DNA from: Sordaria brevicollis
Lineage: Eukaryota; Ascomycota; Sordariomycetes; Sordariales; Sordariaceae
Assembly: GCA_033439795.1 (NCBI GenBank)
Contig: JAUTDP010000004.1
Coordinates: 4,092,001 to 4,156,000 of the forward strand
DNA length: 64,000 nucleotides
Direction: 5' to 3'
Part shown: positions 34,294 to 45,936 of the stretch, one piece after another
Position numbering within the stretch: the first letter of the stretch is position 1
Layout: the number at the start of each line of letters is the position of its first letter
Notes under the pieces: model-generated
Told to the model about the DNA's origin: nothing
Database searches by the model: none
Seen by the model: the letters and a program-made list of their open reading frames with translations, nothing else
Position numbers and translations under genes: made by a program

Positions 34294-37200
34294 GTGTTAT
34301 TACTGGAAGCGGCGTCGCGACCAAGCTCCTATCAATGCTAACCGATTGTACCTTACAGATAGTGTCCTGTCTACCACATCAAAGGAAAACTCATAAATAT
34401 TGCCTCCTTACCGCATGCCATTGAGAAGGCAGTAGTTTCTTATGATCCTTAATTTTTCAAAAGAGATATACTACCTGACCATGTAGGTAGTTCTATCGTT
34501 GGTCTTTTGCGAGACATGGACAAGGGCTGCCGGTCGACCAGTAGCGGACATTTGAACAGGCAAATGTAAATACCAAAACTTCTACCTGGACAGAAATACT
34601 CTGGCAGCTGGCACTTTCAAGGCTGGCTTGCTCGGACGTTTCTGAAGTGTACCCAATAAGTATAACAGGGGTGACTGATAACGAACCAGCGTGTAGGAAG
34701 CTGTGTGAAAACCAATGCCTCACTACTCAGCTATACTGAGTGCACCAACCTGCGAGACTGCGCTTTGTCATGACTACACGACTATGTATGACCAAGGGTT
34801 CTAACCCGGTGGTCTATTCATCAAATGTTCAAGATAGCACTGAAAATGAAGGCAAGATCAAACACTCTCTTCTCGTTTCAAGCAGGGGCAAGTGGTGGAC
34901 TGTGAACGCTGCCATGTCACCTGTAAAGGAAATCCTACTTGACAACGTTAATGATCACAAAGTGATGGAGGTATCGCGGTCATGGATTCCAGCCAACTTG
35001 TCAAGTGCTCCGTGTCAAAGGAAGTGGAAGATCCCATGATGAGACCAGACAAGATAAGCCACGACTGATGAACATTCCCCTTGTTTGCGCCGTACAGTTT
35101 CGCCTCTCGAACGCAACACCCGTTTCCGCAGGGCCCATGCTTTGATGTGTTGGCGACTGGTATGCCGGTCGATTCTTGTATTCTTATCCTGTATGTGTCC
35201 TCATGACGATCAGTGTGTTGTCGTGGGATATTGGTGTGTCTATGAAGTCACATCCTTGAGCGTCGATGTGCTCCTAGCTGTGAGTGTGGTGCCAACTAGT
35301 TATCAGAAGGGTGATAATTAAACTGTCTTGTCGTTTCAGACCTGTGTTCATCCCGTCTGTTTCCGCGTGAGTAGTTCCAATGATCTTACGATTCTTGAAG
35401 TGAGTTGAAGAGGGACTTCAGAGTTCAATTTCAACCCTGGAGTGTTCATAAAGCCCACTTAGAAGTTACGGACATGAAGACAGGTGGGAGTAAGCTTTTC
35501 TGGAGGTCCGGGTACGCGACCCTTGATTATCTCTCACTGAGAAAACCCTCTTCGGTATAGAGGAGTCTCACCAAAAAGGGAAGGGGGATAGACATGGCTT
35601 GGATGGGCTGGCTGATGTCGTAACAAAGTGTTTGCCTCTTCTCGGAATGACAGATACGCTACTTGTTCCCCCGTCCATCCAGGCGGCCCGAAGGCCTACC
35701 TAGCTTAGAGAACAGTAGCTTCCGGCTTCTTGCATGGAACACTCCAAAACCACCGCCCGATATGATGAAGCACGTCAGTATCCGTGTCTGCCACAGGGCT
35801 GCATGCATGTGATATCTCGGCAACAACTCACCCGTCCGTTCCATCCTTGGTGAACAGGCGCCAAATTTGAGATAGGGGCGCAACCCGAAACCCGTAACTG
35901 GCAACCCGGCGATCAACATCCTGGCTCGCTCTTTCTGCTGTGTAAGGCGGCGAAAACCACCACACTTGCTGAGTGTCGTTGTACTCTCTGTGGCTGAGAT
36001 TTCGGAATGGAAGCGCGTATGATAAGGTGGTTGGCCGACTCAGGGAGTGTAAAAAGGTTTGGGCATCTCAAGGTTCAAGATTTCGACTGGAACATGAGGC
36101 GAAATCTGACTAGCACATGAAATCACGGGCAAAGACAAGTATATCTCACCGTGATAAGGCTTCCGAGACTTAGAGAAGACATTGTTATTGCAATATTGGA
36201 TTGGTTGGTAGAATTCGAAACAATACTTTATCGAAGTCTACTTCAAAGAGACATTGCCCCGGGATAACGTTTTGACTTGCCTCATCCACAGAGACAGACA
36301 AGAGGAACAGTGTTCAGGGATAAGTACGTCAGCGCCTATTCGGTACGTACATTACTTTCACGAAATGGCGTCAAACTAGTGTCCTCCTGAAGCTATCGAG
36401 TCTTTTGCATATGCGGTAGGGTAAGACAAAGATGTGCTTGCATGAACGCTGGAGGGGAGACCGGGTGGGTACGGGTCAAATTAACGAAGATACCGTGAGC
36501 CGGTGTTAACCTTAGAAAAGGTTATGTTTCTCAAAGGCTGGCTGATAAGTGATGGCCGAGACTTTGCAGAAGATCCCGATAGGAATGATAACAGAAACCG
36601 AAATAATGATGTCTCACTTCTCGGATACCTTGAAAGTATAGCCGCCCCAATTGACGTAGCCATTTGATGCCCTTTTCGTACATCAATGCAATCGGGCCTA
36701 ACAGAATGATCGATGATGGGAACAAGTTTGAGACGAGAGTGAATAGACGTTGTATATCCGTCATTACTCAATATCAAACCGTAAGTCGATCACCTCATCG
36801 GCCATCCGCAAACGCAATGCTGTGAGAAGCAGGGTTGCCGGTACTGGTAAATGAGTGTGGTAGCAGTAGAAGGCGGAATGGAATGAGCTTTCGTCCATCC
36901 GGGGTTGCATCGCGAGTTGATGAGCAAGGGCCAGAAGAAAGAAGAACGGGATATCGAAGAGCTAACTCCGAGAACAGGCCCGGCGCGGGTGTCCGGGTAT
37001 TTGCAAAGTGACATTGCCCTGGAGACGGTCCGGGTACATGCAAGCCGCATCAAGGTGCATTGCAGCAGCCAAAGCAGACTCTGCAGGCGGCAGCACTATA
37101 CTAGCCGTACCTGGTGCTTACAACGAGGAAAATGGTTGAAAGGCCGAGTGCAACCATGCCAGTGAAAGGGGGACTGCAGCCATGCAACATGATAAGCTTC

Positions 37201-39796
37201 TCGCTCTTTATTGAAGAGATTGAGACAATGATAAGTCGGAGTGTATCGGATGAGCTGTCGATTCTTGTCCTGCAGGATGATGACGGTAAAACAATGTCTG
37301 GCGATTTGATAGGGAAAGCATCTGAGGTGATGATGGGGCAGAGAAACAAACTCGGGGGGGGGGGATAAAATGAACCTCGAATGTTGAAGTCAGTTCGGAG
37401 ATATGATAAAACAGGTGCCGGATGAATTGGTTCGAATGAAACACAGTGTACCAGTAGTGCCAGATCGTCGTTATAGGCCCGGGTAGTTATGTTTCAACTG
37501 AAGCTAAAAGGTAAACGAGACGGGAGAGGAGGCGAGACCTGAGAGCCTCAAGGATGGATTTCCGGTGTCGGTCTTTGAAGGGCATATGATTATCATGTGC
37601 GTGTAACGGTCAGAGTCGTAGAGGTAGGAAAACCTCTAGCCATTTCCAATGCTGCATCTGGCTGGTCTCACCGCTAGACGCCTGTGAAGGGCTGGATCGA
37701 TCCTCGGCGTTGGCACTTCCGCCATCCTGAAGCCGCACAGTCGAGAGGTTTTGAGAACGGTTGACGTAATAGACTCAAAGGGTGGTTGAAGGATGGGCGG
37801 CATCAGCGGCTTGTTGGCGATGCTCTTTGGAGGTCAAGTCTGAACTGGATGGTACTATAGTATAGGTAGATAAGAGCTTTGTTGGGAATCTGCAAGCCCG
37901 GGCCTCTTTGGTGCCTCCTTTGGTTATGCCGAAACCCGATAGAGAAACAAAAGCCAGAAGCAGAGACACAAGAGCCGGTGAGGTTTCGATATCGCTCCTT
38001 CTGCTCTGTCCGGGAGTGTGCTCGTTCTTTCTGCTCGAGAAGGAAACGACGTTGGTCGTTGAAGGTTATCATGACCCCACCAAATGAAGGAACAATCCAT
38101 GATCAACCGAAGTCGACGATCTGGACCAATCAAGTGGGCACCGCAAAACACCCCACTTACGAAATCTTATAAGTGCTCATGCCCCTATGATTGGCTGCAA
38201 CTGCATTGCCACCCTTGTCCATCATGCCTTTGCTCCGCACTTGCATAATGGGTCTGTGCTCCTTCAATTCTCGAACAGCAAACACCGAAGGAACAACCCG
38301 ATGTGCCAATCCAATCTCAGTTTTCCAACGCTGCCAGTGTCAGTGCCAGTGCCAGTTTTTCCATCCCAGTTTCGTGGCCTTTCCAGACAGCCAGATCAAC
38401 ATGATGCTCGGCCTCTCTGGTACGGACGGACCGAGCTACCGACCACGCGAGCGATCAAATTCCCCGGGACCCAACGGTCAGAGCTACGAGCCTATCAAAG
38501 AATTTCGAACAGTCTTACGTTGTACTGAACTGAATTGGACAACAAGCCGGTCGGAAGATTGTCGTTTTCGAGGATCTGACTCGGACAGAGGTACCCTCCT
38601 CGAGTTACCCTCCTTGGGTGACCCTCCATGGGCATGAGCGGCATAGGACCACAAGCAATCAAAGACATTGTTGGCGCAAAGCAGATGCGCCTCGATGTGC
38701 CGCGATGTGCCGCGATGCGCCGGGGGACCCTTCCAGCTTCCGTGGTTGTGCGTGGCTCACCTCCAGACCACCACATTCGACTCCTTATCAGCCTGTTATC
38801 GGCCGTCCCTCGAGCACGGCGTCCTCGTCACTTTGCGTCACTGCGTCTACATGCTGCCGTCCTCCCTCTCCCAGCACACACTGAGTGAGGTATGTAGTTT
38901 CTGAGGAGGAATTCTCGCGGCAACCAGCTCCTATCACTTATCAAGATTCGACCAAGTGGCTCGGAAACTGGATGACAGGATGACAGCATACCAGGATGCC
39001 ATTGGCACGGCGATGTATCGGACAGACTGCTCATGATACGGTACTGTCACGGTACGTCTCTCGGGCTCTCTGTGTGCCCCTGGTAACGGAAACCATGTCT
39101 TTGCCCTGGAATGCAGCCGGAACGCGAACCCTGAGAACGGCCCCCGGTCCTGGAACCTGGCCGATTCTGGAAGCAGTCGAAAGCGGATTGGCTACCACGA
39201 CGCCCATCTTTTTTCTATGGTTTCCGTATCTTTCCAAACTTTCCCATTCCGCCTTCCCTCTGATATCAATGCGTAACACATGGCGTGCGCCTAAACCGTC
39301 CATTGAGTGAATGGATGCGGGTTCGCGACCTCCCTGCGAGTCCGGCCGAGTCTATAATTTTTTCCACCGTTCGTCAGTTCTTTCTCGTCTCATGGTGCCT
39401 GGCACCATCCACTCATAGAGGTGAGGTACTTTAAACTCTGTACATGCGGTGGCCAGATGGAATTTTTTCTACACCACCATAATTCCTAATAAACTTGCTC
39501 TAGCTCCCATCTTGACCTCTCTCGTTTGTGTTCGGTTCTTCTACCGTGTCTGCTCTCCTTCACTCTCCAGTCTTGTCCCATACAGACTTCATTCACACAA
39601 GATCATAAGACCTTGACAAACCTTTGGTAGCCGGCCACTTCGTTGCCACGCCACCATTCACCCGCTTCCACCGTTCTCCTAGTTCTGTTGAAACCCAAAC
39701 CAGTCCCATTTGCCTCCTTGCTGCTTGCACCTGGCACTACTTCTTCCTGGAAGAGGTATTGGACAGTCGTAAGACCTCAGTCAAAGCTGTGAAGCA

Positions 39797-41549
39797 ATGA
39801 GCCTAACTAGTCAGACAAGCCACCGCGACCCGGACAAGTTCCCAGCTGTCCAGCTATTCCTTCTTGGTAAGCCATCCATGTTCGAACCCCATCGACTTTA
39901 CCAGTCCACCAAACTGACCTTAGATCTCCTTCAGCAATCGTCCGTCTTGCCGAACCGATCGCACTCACCTCCATCTTTCCCTATGCCTGGGCTTTCATCA
40001 AACGACTACAAATCGGAAACGAAGATGACGCCTCCTTCTATGCCGGACTCCTCATCTCGTCTTTCGCCCTAGCCGAAGCTTCGATGGGCATGTACTGGGG
40101 AGGACTGTCCGACAGAGTTGGCCGGAAACCCGTCTTGCTTTTAGGATGTGTCGGCACCATGTTCAGCATGATCATGGTTGGATTCGCGACCAACATCTGG
40201 GTCGCTGTGCTTGGTCGTGCCATCGGCGGGCTTCTGAACGGCAATATTGGTGTTATTCAGACCATGGTCGGTGAGCTGGTCACCAAGCCAGAGCATGAGC
40301 GTATGTCTTCCCCACAATCCCCGAGTCTTCGAGTCTTTGCTAACCATGCAAATTTAGCCAAGGCATATTCCATCAGTACGTCGTCCAGAAAGTTGTTACA
40401 GACATTGTTTTGTTTGAGGTGTTGCTGACATGTAAAACAGTGCCTTTTGTTTGGAGCATCGGCACCATCATTGGTCCTGCTATTGGAGGTACCTTTGCTG
40501 ACCCCCACGAGTCCTTCCCCAACATGTTCCCCAAGGGCTCCCTATTCGATCGATTTCCGTACCTATTGCCCAACCTTATCTGCGCCGGCATGCTTCTTAT
40601 GAGCATCGTGCTCGGTTACTTTCTCCTCGAGGAGACCCATCCCGATATGCAACCCCGCGTTCTGCTTCCCGACGATACATTCCTCTCCGAGAACACGCCC
40701 TTGATCGAGACATCCGATGCGATGAAGCGCCCTGCCGTTGACCTTCGCGACGAGAACTACGGTACCATGAGGGCCCGGGATATCAAGAATATCAACACCG
40801 CGCCGAAGACTGTCGAGAAGCAGCCGACTTACAACGTCTTTTCCAAGAAGATCATGGCAGTTATTGTCTCCCTGTCAATCTTCACATACCACTCGATGAC
40901 ATTCGACCATCTCCTTCCCATCTTCTTCGAGGATGACAAGGTTCCTACCAGCCAGCCATTTGGCATCTTCAAGGTCCTGAGCCCCTTCTACTCTCCTGGA
41001 GGCCTAGGACTTTCCCTTCAGTCAGTTGGCATGATCATGGCTGTTCAGGGCGTCATCGCCCTTTTCATGCAAGCTGTCGTCTTCCCTTTGATGGCTGAGA
41101 GGGTTGGCGTTTACAGGCTTTTCATTCTGATTACGGTGTTCCATCCTATCGTCTACATCATTATGCCGGCGCTGCTTTTCGTTCCCGAGTCGCTCCTATA
41201 CCCGGCCATCTACTTCTGTCTCACGGTTCGCAACTTCTTCTCCATCCTTCTTTACCCCCTCCTCCTCATTCTTATCAAAGAGGCGACCCCCAGTTCTTCT
41301 GTTCTGGGCAAGGTCAACGGGCTTGCTGCCAGTGCGGGCGCAGCATGCCGCATGGTGGCCCCGCCGGTAGCCGGATACTTGTATTCGGTGGGCAGGAAGA
41401 TGGACTGCACTGCTCTGGCCTGGTATGGAAGCACATTCGTTGCTGTCATCGGAGCCATTCAGTGCTTCCAAGTTCAGAGGGATAGGTCGAGGGACTCGGT
41501 GTCCGAAGACGGTGAGGGACAAGTCACTCCTGCTGCGGAGACAGCCTGA
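39797..41549 (+). CDS. MFS transporter, ZIFL/YCR023C-like
   Basis: Four exons: 39797-39866, 39935-40300, 40358-40375 and 40441-41549, giving 520 residues. The third exon is only 18 nt (codes for Pro-Lys-Ala-Tyr-Ser-Ile plus the first base of a Met codon) and has good splice sites on both sides; joining restores the continuous family sequence KPEHE-PKAYSI-MPFVWSIGT. About 12 hydrophobic helices are expected. The major-facilitator signature GGLSDRVGRKPVLL lies at about residue 77, and the second half begins after a hydrophilic loop (about 230-290). The N-terminal IVRLAEPIALTSIFPYAW is typical of the fungal relatives of plant ZIFL carriers and yeast YCR023C, presumed proton-coupled exporters. 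The substrate is unknown. The tail is short and charged. Confidence 0.88.
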
Positions 41550-42505
41550 ACGGCAATGACATGGAAAATGGAAACAGGTGGAAAGTAATACCCATAATGG
41601 ACGAATAGGAAAGAGAAAGAAGGACGGAAAAGATTTCTAACGACCACGGCTACATAAAAAGGGAACGGACGGCATGGCGTTTTAGGAACGGATCACGGTG
41701 TCGTGCTTTTACACCAGTGAGCGAGCGTGCTACTGCTTTTTACTGCTTTTGAAACAAGGACAACAATACCTGGAATAGGTTGAGTCCAGGTAATGGAACG
41801 CGGAACATGGCATTGGGACGGTACGGTAAGGATGTCGGTGTACATGTTATAGATCGTTAGAAAGGAATATAGCTCTGATGCCTTGAATTCAAACTCGATC
41901 CCATTTCTCATGCAAGAACATGTTCACCCGTATATGAGCCCCGACGCATGGCACCACGTACGTAAGTCAATTAACAACGCTCAAGGAGAAATATCACGAA
42001 GCCAAAGTAATTAAAAGTGGAAAAAAAGGAACGCTGCCACCAGATGAGAAACATTTCGCCGAGTTTGCGCTGTGGACGAGTGAGTGTCCAGGCGAACCCG
42101 AGCAGCTCCCCCATAGCCGTACCACGCCCCCATTCCCAGAAGTGTGTCGCACTCGATGCACTGATGGTCGTTTCATCAGCATCACGAAACTTTGCCACGA
42201 GATCCAGTCCGCGTTAGAGCCCTCGCTCTTCGAGATATACCTATCTATATGTATTAGTTGTAGACGGTATCCGGAGTAAGAAGTTAAACTCAGTTACTTG
42301 TTTGCATCATATTCATATCAAGATTATTGCTTGTAAAACCACTGCATTCGCCTTTGTATTTCAAGCCCTCGATATCTATCTCGTTATTTCGTCAACATAA
42401 ATCCCCTTTTCTCGCACACCATCATTACCACAGTTTCCCAACCCCTTAGCCCTTTCTTTGTATATCCAGCAACCAATCCACTCCCCAATAACACCCACCT
42501 GCCAC
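41550..42505. other. Convergent 3'-3' spacer, MFS transporter / phospholipase D
   Basis: 956 nt between two stop codons. No gene seen. Confidence 0.6.
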
Positions 42506-45500
42506 TTAGGTATAAAGCTTATTCGTCAAGTTATTAAACGACAATCCCTCCTTAGCCAAATCATCCACATCAATCAAGAAATCCAACGGCATCTCCACCA
42601 GGGTACCACGCACTCTACCCAGCCACTCCTTGACCTCTTCGACACCACCGGGGAACTCATCTTTGACGACGTGGCCATAGTCGACCTTGCCCTTCTTGTA
42701 CCCTTCCTCGGCGGCCTTAGCGTCGGTGCCGGGCAAGATGAACTTTTCGGAGAAGAACCGGTCGTAGTCCTCCCACGTGCGCACCGTGTCGTCGGGAACG
42801 GCGTGGAACACCTTGCGGAAGATCTTGGTGTTGGCCTTTGCGGTTTTGTACCAGAGCGCCAGGAAGTCGTCGCTAAGCGGATCTTCGACGAGCTGGTCGG
42901 CGTGCGAACCCCAGTCGTATTCGTTGACGGTGACCTGGTTGACGGGCGTCCAGTTGTTGTTGTAGGCGTCCCAGCGCTGGTCGGGGATGAGGCCGAGGTG
43001 CTTGCGGAAGAGGAAGCGGCGGAGCGAGGAGGCGAAGGCGGAGGCGCGGTAGGGGCGGCCGTTCATGGAGGACTCGACCCGGTTCTTGTCCTGGATGATG
43101 ACGGCGATTTCGGAGTCGTGGTCGCCTTCCTGCGAGCGGTCGTTGAGATTGGCGGAGCCGCAGATGACGACGCGGTCGTCGGCGATGAGAACCTTGGAGT
43201 GGATGTAGAGCTCTTCGCAGACGAAGGCGTCGATCTCGGATTCGGGCGAGCCGTTCCAGGGGACGCTGTGCAGGTCGGGTCCGTTCAGCATGTAGCAGGA
43301 TGAGATGGTGTCCCAGGTGTTGTCCTTGATCTTGCTGGCAGCTTCCTGGTAGCGCTCGTACTGGCTGTGCTGACGTCCTCCTCCTTGGCTTCCCTCGTAG
43401 CGACTGCTCGGGCGGTATTCATCGTCCCGACGCCCACCGCCGTAGCCGCTGCTCGGCCTGCCACCATACCGGTCATCGCCACGGCCACCGTATCGGTCGT
43501 CACCGCGGCCACCCTCGTAACGGCCACCATATCCGCCCTGAACGTTGTACTCATCGCGCTCGCGTCCGTAGCCCCCGCCGTATCCACCTCTGCCATCGTC
43601 ATAACCGCCTCTGCCGCCTTCGTAGCCTCTGCCGTTGTCGTAGCCACCTCTTCCACCCTCGTAACCTCTTCCGCCGTCATAACCTCTGTCACCGCCATAG
43701 CCCCTTTCGCCCTCATAGCCTCTTCCGCCCTCATATCCGCCCCTGCTGCTCTCATACTGACCACGGCTCCGACCATCGTCAATATCACGCTCAAACTTGT
43801 CATCATAGTCGCGACGAGCGCCTTCGTAGCTGACTCCGGCGTCCTTAGCGGCCTGAGCCATCGCAGCACTGGTGTTGATACGATCGTAGTTGCGCAGGTT
43901 GTAGAACCTGATGTAATCCGCCGGATTCTGAACACCCTCCCTGATCAGAGATTCAATGATGCTGTTGCCGCCTCTGTTGATACTGAAGTACTGGAACTCC
44001 ATGATGGCACGGGTTCCGAGAGCGCCATCAGACTTGAGATCGCCAGCAAAGGCGGGGACAGCAGGCATCATGACAAAGATGACAAACTTCTCGCCGGCGC
44101 GGTGCGCCCGCACGATACGGTCGACGATGGCCTTGCCAATCTTATTGCCAACAGGCTTCTGAGCGTCGCACGTAGCGGTGATGAAGAACTGGTTCTCGAT
44201 GTAGATGAAGTGCTTGGCGTTGGTGATGATCTCGATGTAGGCGTTGGCAATTGACTTTTCGGTGTCGTGGCCACCGGACCATTGAGAGCAGCTACACAAT
44301 CCTGTCAGCGCTACAAAACACACACTGAGGGGGAGGCGATCGGACATACCTTCGTACCACTTGCACCTTCATGCTGCGTCTCGGGCGCTCGCTCGAGCGC
44401 CTGTGGTCATGATCCTCGTCATCGGTGTCGCCCAAGAAACGGCGAGCATGCTGACGCAGGTGGAATGGAGTCTCGAATTCACCAAAGTCAGGGTAGGGCG
44501 GGTTGTCGCCATATCCACGACCACGGTTATCTCCGTATCCGCGGTCACGGATTTGCTCTTGCTGAGGAGCGTTGGCGCTGATGAGGGCGTACTTGCCGGG
44601 GTCCTTCTCCTTGTACTTCTCGTTCCAGATGAAGGCCCAGCGGTCAATGAAGTGATCAACTAGGTTATCGACAATGTGGCCTTGCAAGCTGATGCTGATA
44701 TCAGACCAGCCCATTCTGGAGCTCTTGGTACGGTCGACTGTGCCATTTGTTAGCTTCAAATACCTGCAGTGGCACTTCTGTGAGACTCACGTTTGTTGTT
44801 CTCCCAGTTGCTAACATCCTCGAAATCGTAGACACGAGCATTGTTGTAGTCTTGGCCGGGAAAAATGATATCGTCGAGGTTGCTGGGATGAGCATCGGCA
44901 ATTGGGTGACTGTTCGTGTCCCATCTTCCGAAGCCTATTTTAGCTCTGTTAGCAGCGATCATTGCCCAACAGCAAGCTCCAAGACTTACACATATCCAAG
45001 CCTCCCATGAATGCAAGCTTTCTATCAACAACGCACAGCTTCTCGTGATGAGCCCAGAACAGGGTAACATCATCCTTCGTTCCGTACAATGCGGTCAGGG
45101 TATTCTGCGGGAGCTTAGCCAAGCTGAATGTGCCCATCTGCATCTTGGAGCGAAGATCTGCCAGGACATCTCTGCCTCGTGGGATATGGTCAGGATGTCT
45201 GAAGACTTGGATGTTCTTGTGGAGACCTTCCAGATGTTTTCTTGTGTGCTAATTTTGCCTATGGTTAGTTTTGGACCTTTGCAACGATGCCAATCTATCA
45301 TCATACCTGAGAGTTGACTGTGGTGCTACTTGTTAGCCGTGAAAGCGTATCGATAACGGATTGACTGAGGACTTACGAGTCAAGGCCTGCTCGACCTCCT
45401 TGTACACAATGATGTGGACCTTTACACCGCGCTCTGCAGCGTTGCGCAGCATCCGATCAAGCCGGTATTGCTCATTCTTTGCAGGGGGACGACGCAGGTA

Positions 45501-45936
45501 CAACTCGGGGCTATCAAATTGTTCAGTCAATTATTGCCATATGGTCTGACGAGGCCTGAACAGTCGAAAACATACCTCAGCCACCAATCGAGAATGTAAA
45601 TGCTCTCCTTGGCCTCTGTAAGACTGATTAGCGAGTGAACTGGTCGATATGGCCAATACGGGAAGACAACTGGGGCTTACGTTCGAGAGCAATGGAGACG
45701 GCCCAAAAATACGAGGCTCCATCAACGTACCACTTCACATCACCTGAAGACTCAGGCGCGAAGGACCCGAAGCGGTTGGCGCCATATTGGTGAGGGTAGG
45801 AGGTCTCGGGAACTTCGTCGTCACCGCCCTGATTGTTGTCGGCAGAGCTGGCATTGTCGTTCTGATTGAGCAGATCTCCTACACCCGCTGTCACCTCCTG
45901 AAGCTTCTGCTTAAGAGCATCACGGAGAAAACCCAT
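42506..45936 (-). CDS. Phospholipase D with Gly/Arg/Tyr repeat insert
   Basis: Eight exons: 45936-45681, 45615-45576, 45510-45377, 45317-45307, 45248-44990, 44934-44791, 44737-44350 and 44291-42506. They sum to 3018 nt, 1005 residues. Exon 4 is only 11 nt; it codes Asn-Ser-Gln and completes a Leu codon, and joining it restores the family sequence EVEQALT-L-NSQ-HTRKHLE. Two HKD motifs form the active site: HHEKLCVVDRK (His215, Lys217) and IHSKVLIADDR (His775, Lys777), each followed by the usual Gly/Asn block. These enzymes cleave phosphatidylcholine to phosphatidic acid. There is no PX or PH domain, so it is a PldA-like fungal PLD rather than Spo14. Between the HKD halves, residues about 565-716 (43831-43375) are a Gly-, Arg-, Tyr-, Glu-rich repeat of RGYEGGRG-like units. 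The start ATG is 45936-45934. Confidence 0.9.

Larger units (their letters stand above)
33642..39796. other. Very long divergent spacer, cns1 / MFS transporter, with a tRNA gene
   Basis: 6.16 kb whose only supported gene is tRNA-Val (34220-34293). Also seen: a GC-rich patch of CCGG/GGGGC words at about 33990-34075, a run of 11 G at 37354-37364, and a short repeated GATGTGCCGC near 38694-38720. Minus-strand frames at 36.5-37.4 kb contain hydrophobic stretches but stops and phase changes break them up, and I could not assemble a gene. The last 300 nt before the transporter are pyrimidine-rich, as expected of its promoter and leader. Confidence 0.5.

Noticed and set aside
36481..37444. Minus-strand hydrophobic stretches that could be exons of a membrane protein
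   Set aside because: A GTAAGC donor-like site is present near 37.1 kb, but no set of introns gave a continuous frame, and stops separate the segments. A relic gene cannot be excluded.
43367..44254. Open frame of 295 codons opposite the phospholipase D repeat
   Set aside because: Ala/Val/Thr-rich translation of the reverse complement of the Gly/Arg/Tyr repeat; follows from the repeat, not a gene.
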